Positions 1-5,822 of a stretch of DNA of 8,109 nucleotides are shown here, piece by piece. The stretch is from positions 1-8,109 of the forward strand of contig CAVSRW010000005.1 in assembly GCA_963730405.1 (NCBI GenBank), given 5' to 3'. The translations under genes and the position numbers were made by a program. Below the pieces are notes generated by a model. The model did not search any database. It was not told where the DNA came from and worked only from the letters and a program-made list of their open reading frames with translations. This stretch comes from Gaiellasilicea sp963730405. GTDB taxonomy: Bacteria; Actinomycetota; Thermoleophilia; Gaiellales; Gaiellaceae. Each line of letters begins with the position of its first letter. Position 1 is the stretch's first letter.

Positions 1-530
1 ATGACCCAGGGACAGACCCTCAGACGTGTCTCGAACGGACACGCGGATTCGACGGATCGCCCGGCAGCCGCTCGAGCGCGCCGGTAGCTGATCTCCCAGA
101 GGGGAGACCACGTGCTCCCGCCGTCGTCCGAGCGGGCGTACTCCCACTCGAGCGATTTGCGCTCGATCTCGTGCCAGCGCATCCGGAAAATCGATGTTCC
201 GCCCTCGAACTCGGCGCGGCGGCGCAGGTCCATCTCGCCCTCCTCGAAGAGGCCGACGAAGTCGAGGTAGTTCGCGTCGGTGTCGACCCAGGTCTGCTTC
301 CAGCAGCGCGCGCCACGGTCGTAGACGGAGAAGCTCAGCCCCTGGTACTCCAGCGTCGGCCGCGCGTCGAAGCTCTCGACGACCACTGCGTCGCCGAGGT
401 CGAGGTAGACGGAGTTCGTCCCCCGCCCGTCGTCGCCCCAGGAGCAGTCCCACTCGCCGAGCCAGAAGTCGAACTGGCGGGCGGCGTCCTGCTGAGCTGT
501 GCGGGGCTTCGGCGGGTGCGTGATGCCCAT
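1..530 (-). CDS. DUF1579-like protein, 3' end beyond the window
   Basis: The reading frame from the ATG at 530-528 stays open to base 1, giving at least 176 residues with no stop, so the gene is cut by the window edge. The N-terminal part reads FDFWLGEWDCSW (about residues 20-31). Further on are YQGLSFSVYD, W-KQTWVD and GGSTWSPLWEISY. This pattern (FDFW-GEWD, then Q-WVD, then S-DGG-TW near the end) is that of the DUF1579/lipocalin-like small beta-barrel family, whose biochemical role is not established. No signal peptide or membrane segment is visible, so the protein is probably cytoplasmic. Family members usually end shortly after the WEI-Y-R stretch. Here about 27 Arg- and Cys-containing residues follow without a stop, so the tail is either an extension or the result of a frameshift. 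No strong Shine-Dalgarno sequence precedes the start. It is divergent from the gene at 671. Confidence 0.8.
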   Translation of the reverse strand, partial: MGITHPPKPRTAQQDAARQFDFWLGEWDCSWGDDGRGTNSVYLDLGDAVVVESFDARPTLEYQGLSFSVYDRGARCWKQTWVDTDANYLDFVGLFEEGEMDLRRRAEFEGGTSIFRMRWHEIERKSLEWEYARSDDGGSTWSPLWEISYRRARAAAGRSVESACPFETRLRVCPWV

Positions 531-562
531 ACGTGGACTTCTACGTCAGCGCGTGCAAACGA

Positions 563-576
563 GTTAGGCGCTTAAC
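563..576. repeat. Near-perfect 14-bp palindrome in a divergent spacer
   Basis: GTTAGGCGCTTAAC equals its own reverse complement except for one symmetric pair (567/572). It lies in the 140-nt spacer between the divergent starts at 530 and 671, a usual place for an operator or overlapping promoters. No confident -35/-10 pair was found in this spacer, so the regulatory role is inferred from position and symmetry only. Confidence 0.35.
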
Positions 577-670
577 GGGAGCGCAACGCGCGCACAACTG
601 GGGCTTCATCCCGGCGGCATCCGCTGGGCCGCGCCGAGCGTAGGCGCGAGAACCCCGCTAGAAAGAGAGG

Positions 671-2254
671 GTGCGCCGATTCGCAACCGGGATCCTGCTC
701 GTGACGGCGTTTTTCGCCGGGACGGTGGACGCGCGAGCCGGTGGCGGCGACGCGGGCATCGCGCTTCGCGGCCTCGACCGTGCGCTCGCCGCCGGACGGC
801 TCTCGCCGCTCGACGCGCACGAGCACCGGCAGCGGGTCCGGCTCGCGCAGCGGGTCCTCAGGAGGCTGCCGGCCGAGCGACGGCACTCGCTTGCCGCGGT
901 GCTTCGCGAGGTCGCCGACCAGGCCTCGACGTACGACGGCCCTCGTGCGCTGACACTCTTCACGACGCTCGAGCTGAACGCGAAGCACCTCGTTCACGAC
1001 CGGCTGCCGGCGCCTGGTCACGACGTGGCGGATGGGCTCGGCGTCGTCTATCGCTCGGTTCCGGGTCGAGGGCTCCGCTTTCACCCGCTCGGCAGCTTCG
1101 GGCAGCTCAACAAGTACGTGAGCGCGGGTCAGCGGCGGCGGGCAACGTCGCTCGCCTACGCGCTGCTCGCCCGCGCACACGCCGGCCGGCGCGAGCTGAC
1201 GTGGGAGTACGACTTCCGCGCCGCCGGCGGGGACCCGCCGTGGACGTCCGGGATGGCGCAGGCCGTAGCGGCGCAGGCGCTCGCCCGTGCGGGCCTCGTG
1301 CCCGAGGCTCGGCTCGCGTTCGCGGCGATCCCGAAGCGGCTCGTCAACGAGCGCGAGACCGGCGCGTGGATCCGGCTCTACGGCTTCAGCGACATCGCCG
1401 TCCTGAACGCCCAGCTCCAGGCGGCGCTCTCGCTTGCCGACTACGCGCGGCTCGCGCGCGACGAGCGGGCGGCGCTGCTCGCGACCCGGCTGCGGCGCGC
1501 GGCGCTCCGCGCGCTTCCGGCCTTCGACACCGGCCACTGGTCGCGCTACGCCCTCGGCGGCAGCGAGGCGCCGCTCGGCTATCACCAGTACGTGACGTCG
1601 CTGCTCTGGAAGCTCGCGCAGACGACGGGGAACGAGCGCTGGGCCACGCAGGCCGCCGAGTTCCGCGACGACTGGCGGCGGCCGCCCGCGATCCGCGGCC
1701 TGGCCGCCCGAGCACCGGCGCTGCCGCTACCGCGCGACGGCTTTCGTGACGCCGCGGCGATCCGGTTCTGGCTCTCGAAGCCGGCGTCGGTCGAGCTCAC
1801 GATCGCGGGCGAGCGGGTCACCCGACAGCTCGGCCCGGGCCTGCGGACGGTGCTCTGGGATCCCGGGGAGCGCCGCTCCGGTCGCTACGCCGTCGGGCTC
1901 GCCGCCGTCGACCGAGTCGGAAACCGGACCGAGGCTCGGCTCGAGCCGGTCGTCGTCGCGCGAGACACGACTCCGCCGACGCTTCGCGCGACCGCCGGGG
2001 ACGAGCGTCTTTTCTGGCGCGCCAAGGATCGCGAGACGCCCTGGCTGACGCTCGACATCGAGCTCAGGCGCGGCGGCTCCACCTGGGTTCTCCGCCTGCC
2101 GAGGCGCCGACTTTCCGGCTCGCACCGGCTCGCGCTCAGCCACCCCTGGCACGCCACGCTTCGCGGCCGCGACTCCGCCGGTAACGCGAGCGAGGTCGTC
2201 CTAGGTCGGATCGGGCCCACGCGGCGCGAGCTCGCCCTGCGCCGTGCCAGCTGA
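671..2254 (+). CDS. Secreted D-glucuronyl C5-epimerase-like protein with Ig-like modules
   Basis: Residues 1-23 form a signal peptide: Arg-Arg at 2-3, a hydrophobic core (about 5-17) and an ARA cleavage site just before GGGDA, so export is predicted. The middle resembles the alpha/alpha-barrel C-terminal domain of D-glucuronyl C5-epimerases: WEYDF (178-182), WTSGMAQA (191-198), LNAQLQAALSL (245-255), GHWSRYAL (288-295) and YHQYVTSLLWKL (304-315). The Tyr-His element corresponds to the conserved YH region of that family, where tyrosines serve the C5 epimerisation of uronic acids in polysaccharides. From about 360 to 430 a FlgD-like Ig module ends with VDRVGN (414-418 region). A second beta module (about 434-515) ends with RDSAGN. 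The GTG at 671 is required for the signal peptide and an in-frame stop lies at 659-661. A purine-rich GAGAGG abuts the start with no spacer, which is unusual. Substrate and true epimerase activity are unproven; it may instead be a related sugar-active or binding protein. The 3' end overlaps a convergent small gene by 54 nt. Confidence 0.82.
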   Translation: MRRFATGILLVTAFFAGTVDARAGGGDAGIALRGLDRALAAGRLSPLDAHEHRQRVRLAQRVLRRLPAERRHSLAAVLREVADQASTYDGPRALTLFTTLELNAKHLVHDRLPAPGHDVADGLGVVYRSVPGRGLRFHPLGSFGQLNKYVSAGQRRRATSLAYALLARAHAGRRELTWEYDFRAAGGDPPWTSGMAQAVAAQALARAGLVPEARLAFAAIPKRLVNERETGAWIRLYGFSDIAVLNAQLQAALSLADYARLARDERAALLATRLRRAALRALPAFDTGHWSRYALGGSEAPLGYHQYVTSLLWKLAQTTGNERWATQAAEFRDDWRRPPAIRGLAARAPALPLPRDGFRDAAAIRFWLSKPASVELTIAGERVTRQLGPGLRTVLWDPGERRSGRYAVGLAAVDRVGNRTEARLEPVVVARDTTPPTLRATAGDERLFWRAKDRETPWLTLDIELRRGGSTWVLRLPRRRLSGSHRLALSHPWHATLRGRDSAGNASEVVLGRIGPTRRELALRRAS

Positions 2255-2359
2255 CTGGCGGCCGCGGAGCGTCTGCCGGCGGCGGTAGGCCTTCATCCCG
2301 AGGGTCCAGAGCTTGCGCGCGACCCAGAGCAGGATGACGGTGCGGATCCGGAAGAACAT
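2201..2359 (-). CDS. Small 52-residue basic, hydrophobic protein in the GTPase operon
   Basis: The frame starts at ATG 2359-2357, 38 nt after the stop of the upstream GTPase, and ends with TGA at 2201. A Shine-Dalgarno-like GGGAGAGA (2375-2368 on the minus strand) stands 8 nt before the ATG. The protein begins MFFRIRTVILLWVARKLW and continues with GMKAYRRR. This is one short hydrophobic helix (about 7-25) flanked by Arg and Lys, followed by a polar, Gly/Ala/Arg-rich tail. Such a helix could insert into or lie on the cytoplasmic membrane. I recognise no named family. Support for a real gene is the operon position, the ribosome-binding site and a composition unlike the surrounding shadow frames. 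Its last 54 nt overlap the 3' end of the convergent epimerase-like gene. A plausible role is membrane partner or regulator of the two dynamin-like GTPases, inferred from position only. Confidence 0.6.
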   Translation of the reverse strand: MFFRIRTVILLWVARKLWTLGMKAYRRRQTLRGRQSAGTAQGELAPRGPDPT

Positions 2360-2376
2360 GGCCGCTGTCTCTCCCA

Positions 2377-2390
2377 GCCGCCGCGGCGGC
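2377..2390. repeat. 14-bp perfect palindrome between GTPase and small gene
   Basis: GCCGCCGCGGCGGC is its own reverse complement and lies in the 38-nt gap between the GTPase stop (2398) and the small gene start (2359). In minus-strand RNA it can fold as a 5-bp GC stem with a 4-nt loop just upstream of the ribosome-binding site. It lacks the U-tract of an intrinsic terminator. It might modulate translation or stability of the distal part of the mRNA, or be a by-product of high GC content. Confidence 0.35.
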
Positions 2391-2397
2391 AAACCAG

Positions 2398-3966
2398 CTA
2401 CGCGCGGGCCGTCGCGACGGCGGCGCAGAGACGCTTCCGAGCGCCGAGCTCGCGCTCGACCGGTGTGACGACGAGCTCCTGTGCGACTGCGGCGACGCCG
2501 GCGCGCAGCGAGCGACCGGCGGCGCGAGCTCGGCGGCGCGCGCCGCCGCCGTTCACGAGGCGTGCGAGCACCCCGAGCGCGATCCCGGCCAAGGCGCCTC
2601 CGAGCAGGAGCCAGGTCGGAATCGGGATTCCGGCGAGCTCCGGGAGCGGCACGACGTCCTCGATCCGGAGATAGCCGAGGATCGCGAGCGCGACGAGCCA
2701 GAGCGCGCCGGCGACGACGGCTGCCGCGAGGAGCCGCTGAAGCAGCGCCGCAACACGCCACCAGCGCGGCCGGGAGACCTGTAGCTCGGCGCTCGCGACG
2801 GCACGGTCGAGCCGGTCGGGCAGGCGCTCGTCCTCTGCGATTGCAGCCTCGCGGACGAGGCGCGGCCACGGGGGCGGGAGGCCCAGAGCGGATCGGTCCG
2901 CGAGCGCCCGCGCCGCGGTCGCGACCTGCGCGCGCTGGACGTCGGTCGGCGGCGGCAGCGAGGTTCGGACCGCCGGCCGCGGCGTCTCGGGGAGCCGGAG
3001 CCTGCGCAGTGGATCGGGCCGAAAGCGGCGAATCCAGCGCGCAAAGGGCCAGCCGCAGGCGAGCGCGCCCCGGCGGCGGTGGGCGTCCGACACCGCTCGG
3101 AGGACGGTCGGCACGCCTGCCGCGTCCTCGAGCGCGGCCAGCAGCCGCGCGTGCTCCTCGCGTCCGATCTTGCCGTCGGCGTCGCCGGAGCATGCGACCT
3201 CGAACGCGGCCGCCGCCGACTCGACGTCCGCGCCGAGCCTCGCCAGCGCCGCGTCGCGCGCGGCCACGCGCTCCCGGAGCAGCCGCCTCAACTCGGGCAG
3301 GCCGGCTCCCGTGCGCGCCGACACGACGAGCAGCGGAATTCCCCGGAGCCCGTCCTCGACGAGCAGGCGCTCGGCATCTTGTCGCCAGGCTGCAACGTCG
3401 TTGGCGGACAGCAGGTCGGCCTGGTTCAGGACGACGGCCATTGCTCCGACGTGCGCGGCGAGCGGCCTCAGATACCGCTCGTGCAGCGCCGCATCCGCGT
3501 ACTTCTGAGGCTCGACCACCCAGAGCACGAGATCCGCGAGCTCGACGATCCGTTCCGCCTCGACGCGATGCGTCGCCTCGACCGAGTCGAAGTCCGGCAG
3601 GTCGAGCAGCACGAGCCCTTCGAGCTCCGCCGCTTCCAGTCTGTGCCGGCGCGGGATCTCGAGCCAGTCGAGGAGCGCCTCGCCGCCGTCGCCCCAGACC
3701 GCCGCCTGCCCCGCCGAGGTCGTCGGCCGCCGCCGGCCGACGGCAGCGAGCTCGGTGCCGGCGAGCACGTTGAAGAGCTGCGACTTGCCGACGCCGGTTG
3801 GCCCGGCGAGCGCGACGACGGTCGTCTCGAGCCCGAGACCGAGCCGCTTGCCGGCCTTCGCGACGATCGCCCGCGCGGCGTCGACCGCCCCTCCGTCGAG
3901 CCTGCCGTCGGCGAGGTTCGCAGCCTCGGCGAGCGCCGAGACACGCACGTCCAAGCCTCCCTTCAT
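2398..3966 (-). CDS. YfjP-type dynamin-like membrane GTPase
   Basis: This is a 522-residue protein with an N-terminal Era/dynamin-type G domain. G1 is GPTGVGKS (55-62), G2 is PTT in RRRPTTS (81-83), G3 is DLPD (122-125), G4 is NQAD (181-184) and G5 is SAR (216-218). All five elements are present, so GTP binding and hydrolysis are expected. A mostly helical middle (about 230-400) contains the stretch AAGVPTVLRAV (282-292) and a basic WIRRFRPDPLRRL segment. Two membrane helices lie near the C-terminus (about 411-431 and 450-471), followed by a basic tail, placing the G domain in the cytoplasm at the inner membrane. The start ATG overlaps the stop of the upstream GTPase (ATGA, 3963-3966), indicating translational coupling and probably a working pair. 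Paired dynamin-like genes are known in actinobacteria (DynA/DynB of Streptomyces at sporulation septa; IniA/IniC in mycobacteria). That comparison is by architecture, and orthology is not shown. Confidence 0.9.
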   Translation of the reverse strand: MKGGLDVRVSALAEAANLADGRLDGGAVDAARAIVAKAGKRLGLGLETTVVALAGPTGVGKSQLFNVLAGTELAAVGRRRPTTSAGQAAVWGDGGEALLDWLEIPRRHRLEAAELEGLVLLDLPDFDSVEATHRVEAERIVELADLVLWVVEPQKYADAALHERYLRPLAAHVGAMAVVLNQADLLSANDVAAWRQDAERLLVEDGLRGIPLLVVSARTGAGLPELRRLLRERVAARDAALARLGADVESAAAAFEVACSGDADGKIGREEHARLLAALEDAAGVPTVLRAVSDAHRRRGALACGWPFARWIRRFRPDPLRRLRLPETPRPAVRTSLPPPTDVQRAQVATAARALADRSALGLPPPWPRLVREAAIAEDERLPDRLDRAVASAELQVSRPRWWRVAALLQRLLAAAVVAGALWLVALAILGYLRIEDVVPLPELAGIPIPTWLLLGGALAGIALGVLARLVNGGGARRRARAAGRSLRAGVAAVAQELVVTPVERELGARKRLCAAVATARA

Positions 3967-5657
3967 GCAGCGCGGCGGATCGCGTCGACCGCGGCGTGCA
4001 GTCGCGCGAAGGTGTCGGCCTCCGGCGCCGCCGTGTCGAGGAGCGCGTCGAAGCGGGCGGCGTCCTGGCGCAGGAGCCGCTCCACCCGCTCGACGAGATC
4101 CTCGCGGGCGCGTGAGGCGAGCGTCCGCACCGCCTGGTCGCCGAAGATCGCCTCGAGCACCTTCTGCGAGACGGCCGACGTCCCACCCGCGACGACGATC
4201 TCAGCCCCCGTCAGGCCGCCCGTCTGGGCGAAGACCGCGAGCATCACCGTCAGTCCCGCCCCGTTGACCCCGAGCGAGGCGATCCGGGCGGTGGAGCGCT
4301 TCGCGGCACCCTCCTCGCTGACGAGGTCGAACACGATCCCCTGCCACGCACGCACCTCCTCCTCGGTCGCGGCCTCGAGCTCGGGCGAGGCACGTTCGAG
4401 CTCGGCCGCGTCCTCGAGCAGCGCCCGGCCGGGAACGCGCTCGCGCCAGGCGCGGGCGGTGCGCTCGGCGGCACGTTCCGCGGCGGCTCGAACGACCGAC
4501 TCGACCCGGTTCTCGACGGCGACGCGCAGCTCGGCGTCGGCAGCCGGCGAACCGGTCACGAGGTTCTTCAACCGGTCGCGCACCCAGCCGACGCGCGTCT
4601 CGAGCGCGCGCATCACGTCACCCGTCCCGACCACCTCGTGCCAGCGTGCGAGCACCTCGCCGCGGAGCAGCGAGCCGCTCCGGAGCGCTCCCTCGACCTC
4701 GCGGAGCGCGGCGGCGTAGGCGCTGTCGAGCTCGGCCCGGAGCTCCGAGGCGGCGGTGAGCTGGTCGACGGCGGCCCGCTCGACGACCGTCGCGCGCGCC
4801 GGCAGGCTCGCGAGAGCTCCTCGCAGCGTCCGGCGGACGAGAGCCGCCCGGGCCTGGGCATCGGAAGCGAGATCGTCGAGCCACGCCCGCACCGGCGCGA
4901 GCGCGGGCGCCGGCAGCAACTCCCCTGCCAGCACGACCTCCGGCACGACGAGCACGGGGCTGTCGCCGAGATCCTGGTCGCGGAGCATCTGTTGGAGGTG
5001 TGCGGGAACCTCTCGCCCCGCGTCTTCCGGGACGCGGTTCAGGGCGATCGAGAGCGTCGTCCCGCGCTCGCGTGCCGCCTGCAGGAACTCCCAGGGAACC
5101 GCGTCGGCATAGCGCGCGGCGGTGGTGACGAAGAGCCAGGCGTCGGCTGCCGCCAGAAGCTGGTTCGCGAGCGCCCGGTTCTCCGAGAGCACCGAGTCGA
5201 TGTCCGGGGAGTCGAGGAGCGCGAGTCCCGGGCCGACCGCCGGGGTCGGCACGAGCTGGATCGAGCCGCCGTGCGTGCTTGGAGCGGCCGCCGCGCCGCC
5301 CGTCGTGCGGGCGAGCCCGGGCAGGATCCGGTCGTCCTCGAACCAGTGAAGATCGTCTGGATGGCACGCGAGCACGGGCTGCCGCGTCGTCGGGCGGAGT
5401 ACGCCGGCGGGGCTGACGACCGAGCCGAGCAGGCTGTTCACGAGCGTCGACTTGCCCGCGCCGGTCGAGCCTCCGACCACCATCAGCACGGGCGCCTCCA
5501 TCTGCTCGAGGCGCGGGAGCAGGTAGTCGTCGACCTGGGCCACGAGATCGTCGCGGACGCGACGGGCCTCCGCTGCGCCGGGCACGTCGAGCTCGAGCCG
5601 GACGCCTCGCAGGTCGTCGCGCAGTCGGCGAAGCGGCTCGGTGACGTCTGCTGTCAT
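3963..5657 (-). CDS. Dynamin-family GTPase with non-canonical G4 motif
   Basis: This 564-residue protein has an N-terminal helical lead, then a P-loop GSTGAGKS (63-70), G2 RPTT (88-91), and G3 DSPD (149-152) followed by IDSVLSENR. The usual N/TKxD G4 is replaced by NRVP (207-210, after SIAL), so the Asp that reads the guanine base is absent at that place. Residues about 265-450 are long, charged and Ala-rich helices of the neck/trunk type. Residues about 457-500 form a Gly-rich hydrophobic patch (SLGVNGAGLTVMLAVFAQTG, then IVVAGGTSAVS), a likely membrane-inserting paddle rather than a clear double membrane helix. A basic/acidic helical C-terminus follows. The start is fixed by an in-frame TAG at 5669-5667, just upstream of ATG 5657; there is no clear Shine-Dalgarno, and an inverted repeat occupies that place. 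It is the first gene of the minus-strand operon and overlaps the second GTPase by 4 nt. It probably acts at the cytoplasmic membrane in remodelling or fission/fusion together with its partner. Confidence 0.88.
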   Translation of the reverse strand: MTADVTEPLRRLRDDLRGVRLELDVPGAAEARRVRDDLVAQVDDYLLPRLEQMEAPVLMVVGGSTGAGKSTLVNSLLGSVVSPAGVLRPTTRQPVLACHPDDLHWFEDDRILPGLARTTGGAAAAPSTHGGSIQLVPTPAVGPGLALLDSPDIDSVLSENRALANQLLAAADAWLFVTTAARYADAVPWEFLQAARERGTTLSIALNRVPEDAGREVPAHLQQMLRDQDLGDSPVLVVPEVVLAGELLPAPALAPVRAWLDDLASDAQARAALVRRTLRGALASLPARATVVERAAVDQLTAASELRAELDSAYAAALREVEGALRSGSLLRGEVLARWHEVVGTGDVMRALETRVGWVRDRLKNLVTGSPAADAELRVAVENRVESVVRAAAERAAERTARAWRERVPGRALLEDAAELERASPELEAATEEEVRAWQGIVFDLVSEEGAAKRSTARIASLGVNGAGLTVMLAVFAQTGGLTGAEIVVAGGTSAVSQKVLEAIFGDQAVRTLASRAREDLVERVERLLRQDAARFDALLDTAAPEADTFARLHAAVDAIRRAA

Positions 5658-5662
5658 GTCGG

Positions 5663-5694
5663 GCGGCTACCCGCCGCGCGCGAACGGTAGCCGC
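5663..5694. promoter_or_regulatory. 9-bp perfect inverted repeat upstream of the GTPase start
   Basis: GCGGCTACC (5663-5671) and GGTAGCCGC (5686-5694) are exact reverse complements separated by 14 nt. The near arm begins 5 nt upstream of the minus-strand ATG at 5657 and covers the place where its ribosome-binding site should be. An alternative short hairpin, GGCGG (5662-5666) with CCGCC (5671-5675) and a CTAC loop, uses overlapping bases, so the two folds exclude each other. It could be an operator or a translation-controlling hairpin in the leader of the dynamin-like operon. Confidence 0.4.
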
Positions 5695-5714
5695 GCCGAC
5701 GCTCGCTCACGTGC

Positions 5715-5742
5715 CTTGACCGCGATCTGCGCGCGGTTCAAG
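5715..5742. promoter_or_regulatory. Imperfect inverted repeat over a candidate divergent promoter
   Basis: CTTGACCGCG (5715-5724) is mirrored by CGCGG-t-TCAAG (5732-5742): ten paired bases with one extra T at 5737 and a 7-nt centre. It lies near the middle of the 164-nt space between the two divergent operons, and it overlaps the candidate plus-strand -35 and -10 elements. This is the arrangement expected of a repressor or activator site acting on both operons. The mirrored TTGA halves also provide -35-like hexamers on both strands. Confidence 0.4.
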
Positions 5743-5744
5743 AT
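5716..5744 (+). promoter_or_regulatory. Candidate sigma-70-type promoter for the membrane protein-lysin operon
   Basis: TTGACC (5716-5721) matches five of six bases of the -35 consensus. CAAGAT (5739-5744), 17 nt downstream, matches three of six bases of the -10 consensus. Spacing is ideal, but the -10 is weak, which would suit an activated or repressed promoter. It would place the transcription start near 5750, giving a leader of about 70 nt before the gene at 5822. On the minus strand, TTGAAC (5741-5736) is a -35-like element without a convincing -10. Confidence 0.35.
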
Positions 5745-5807
5745 CGGCTCGAGAGATCCGTACGACGAAGCCGGGTACTGCGGCCGCGGCTCGACGGGGG
5801 ACTGGCC

Positions 5808-5822
5808 ATGGTGCTTCGCTGA
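5808..5822 (+). CDS. Four-codon leader ORF (MVLR) coupled to the next gene
   Basis: ATG at 5808-5810 is preceded by GGGGG (5796-5800) with a 7-nt spacer, a good ribosome-binding arrangement. It is followed by GTG, CTT, CGC and TGA (5820-5822). The TGA shares its A with the ATG of the membrane protein gene (TGATG). The main ATG has no better Shine-Dalgarno of its own, the G-run being 21 nt away. Ribosomes could load at the mini-ORF and restart at 5822. The ORF is so short that a chance origin is possible, and its peptide is unlikely to have a function of its own. Confidence 0.3.
   Translation: MVLR

Noticed and set aside
171..575. Plus-strand frame of 134 codons opposite the DUF1579-like gene
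   Set aside because: No motif; the minus-strand frame shows clear family motifs over the same stretch.
572..1585. 337-codon minus-strand frame opposite the epimerase-like gene
   Set aside because: The plus-strand frame has a signal peptide and family motifs; the antisense frame has only charged, repetitive composition.
2360..4186. Very long open minus-strand frame (ending at 2201) in another phase than the YfjP-type GTPase
   Set aside because: Arg/Ala/Gly-rich low-information translation typical of shadow frames in GC-rich DNA; only its last 52 codons, from the ATG at 2359, have gene-like features.
2481..4719. Long plus-strand open frames (2481-3773 and 3079-4719) opposite the two GTPases
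   Set aside because: They lie antisense to genes with complete G-motifs and have biased Arg/Ser/Ala composition with no recognisable motif.
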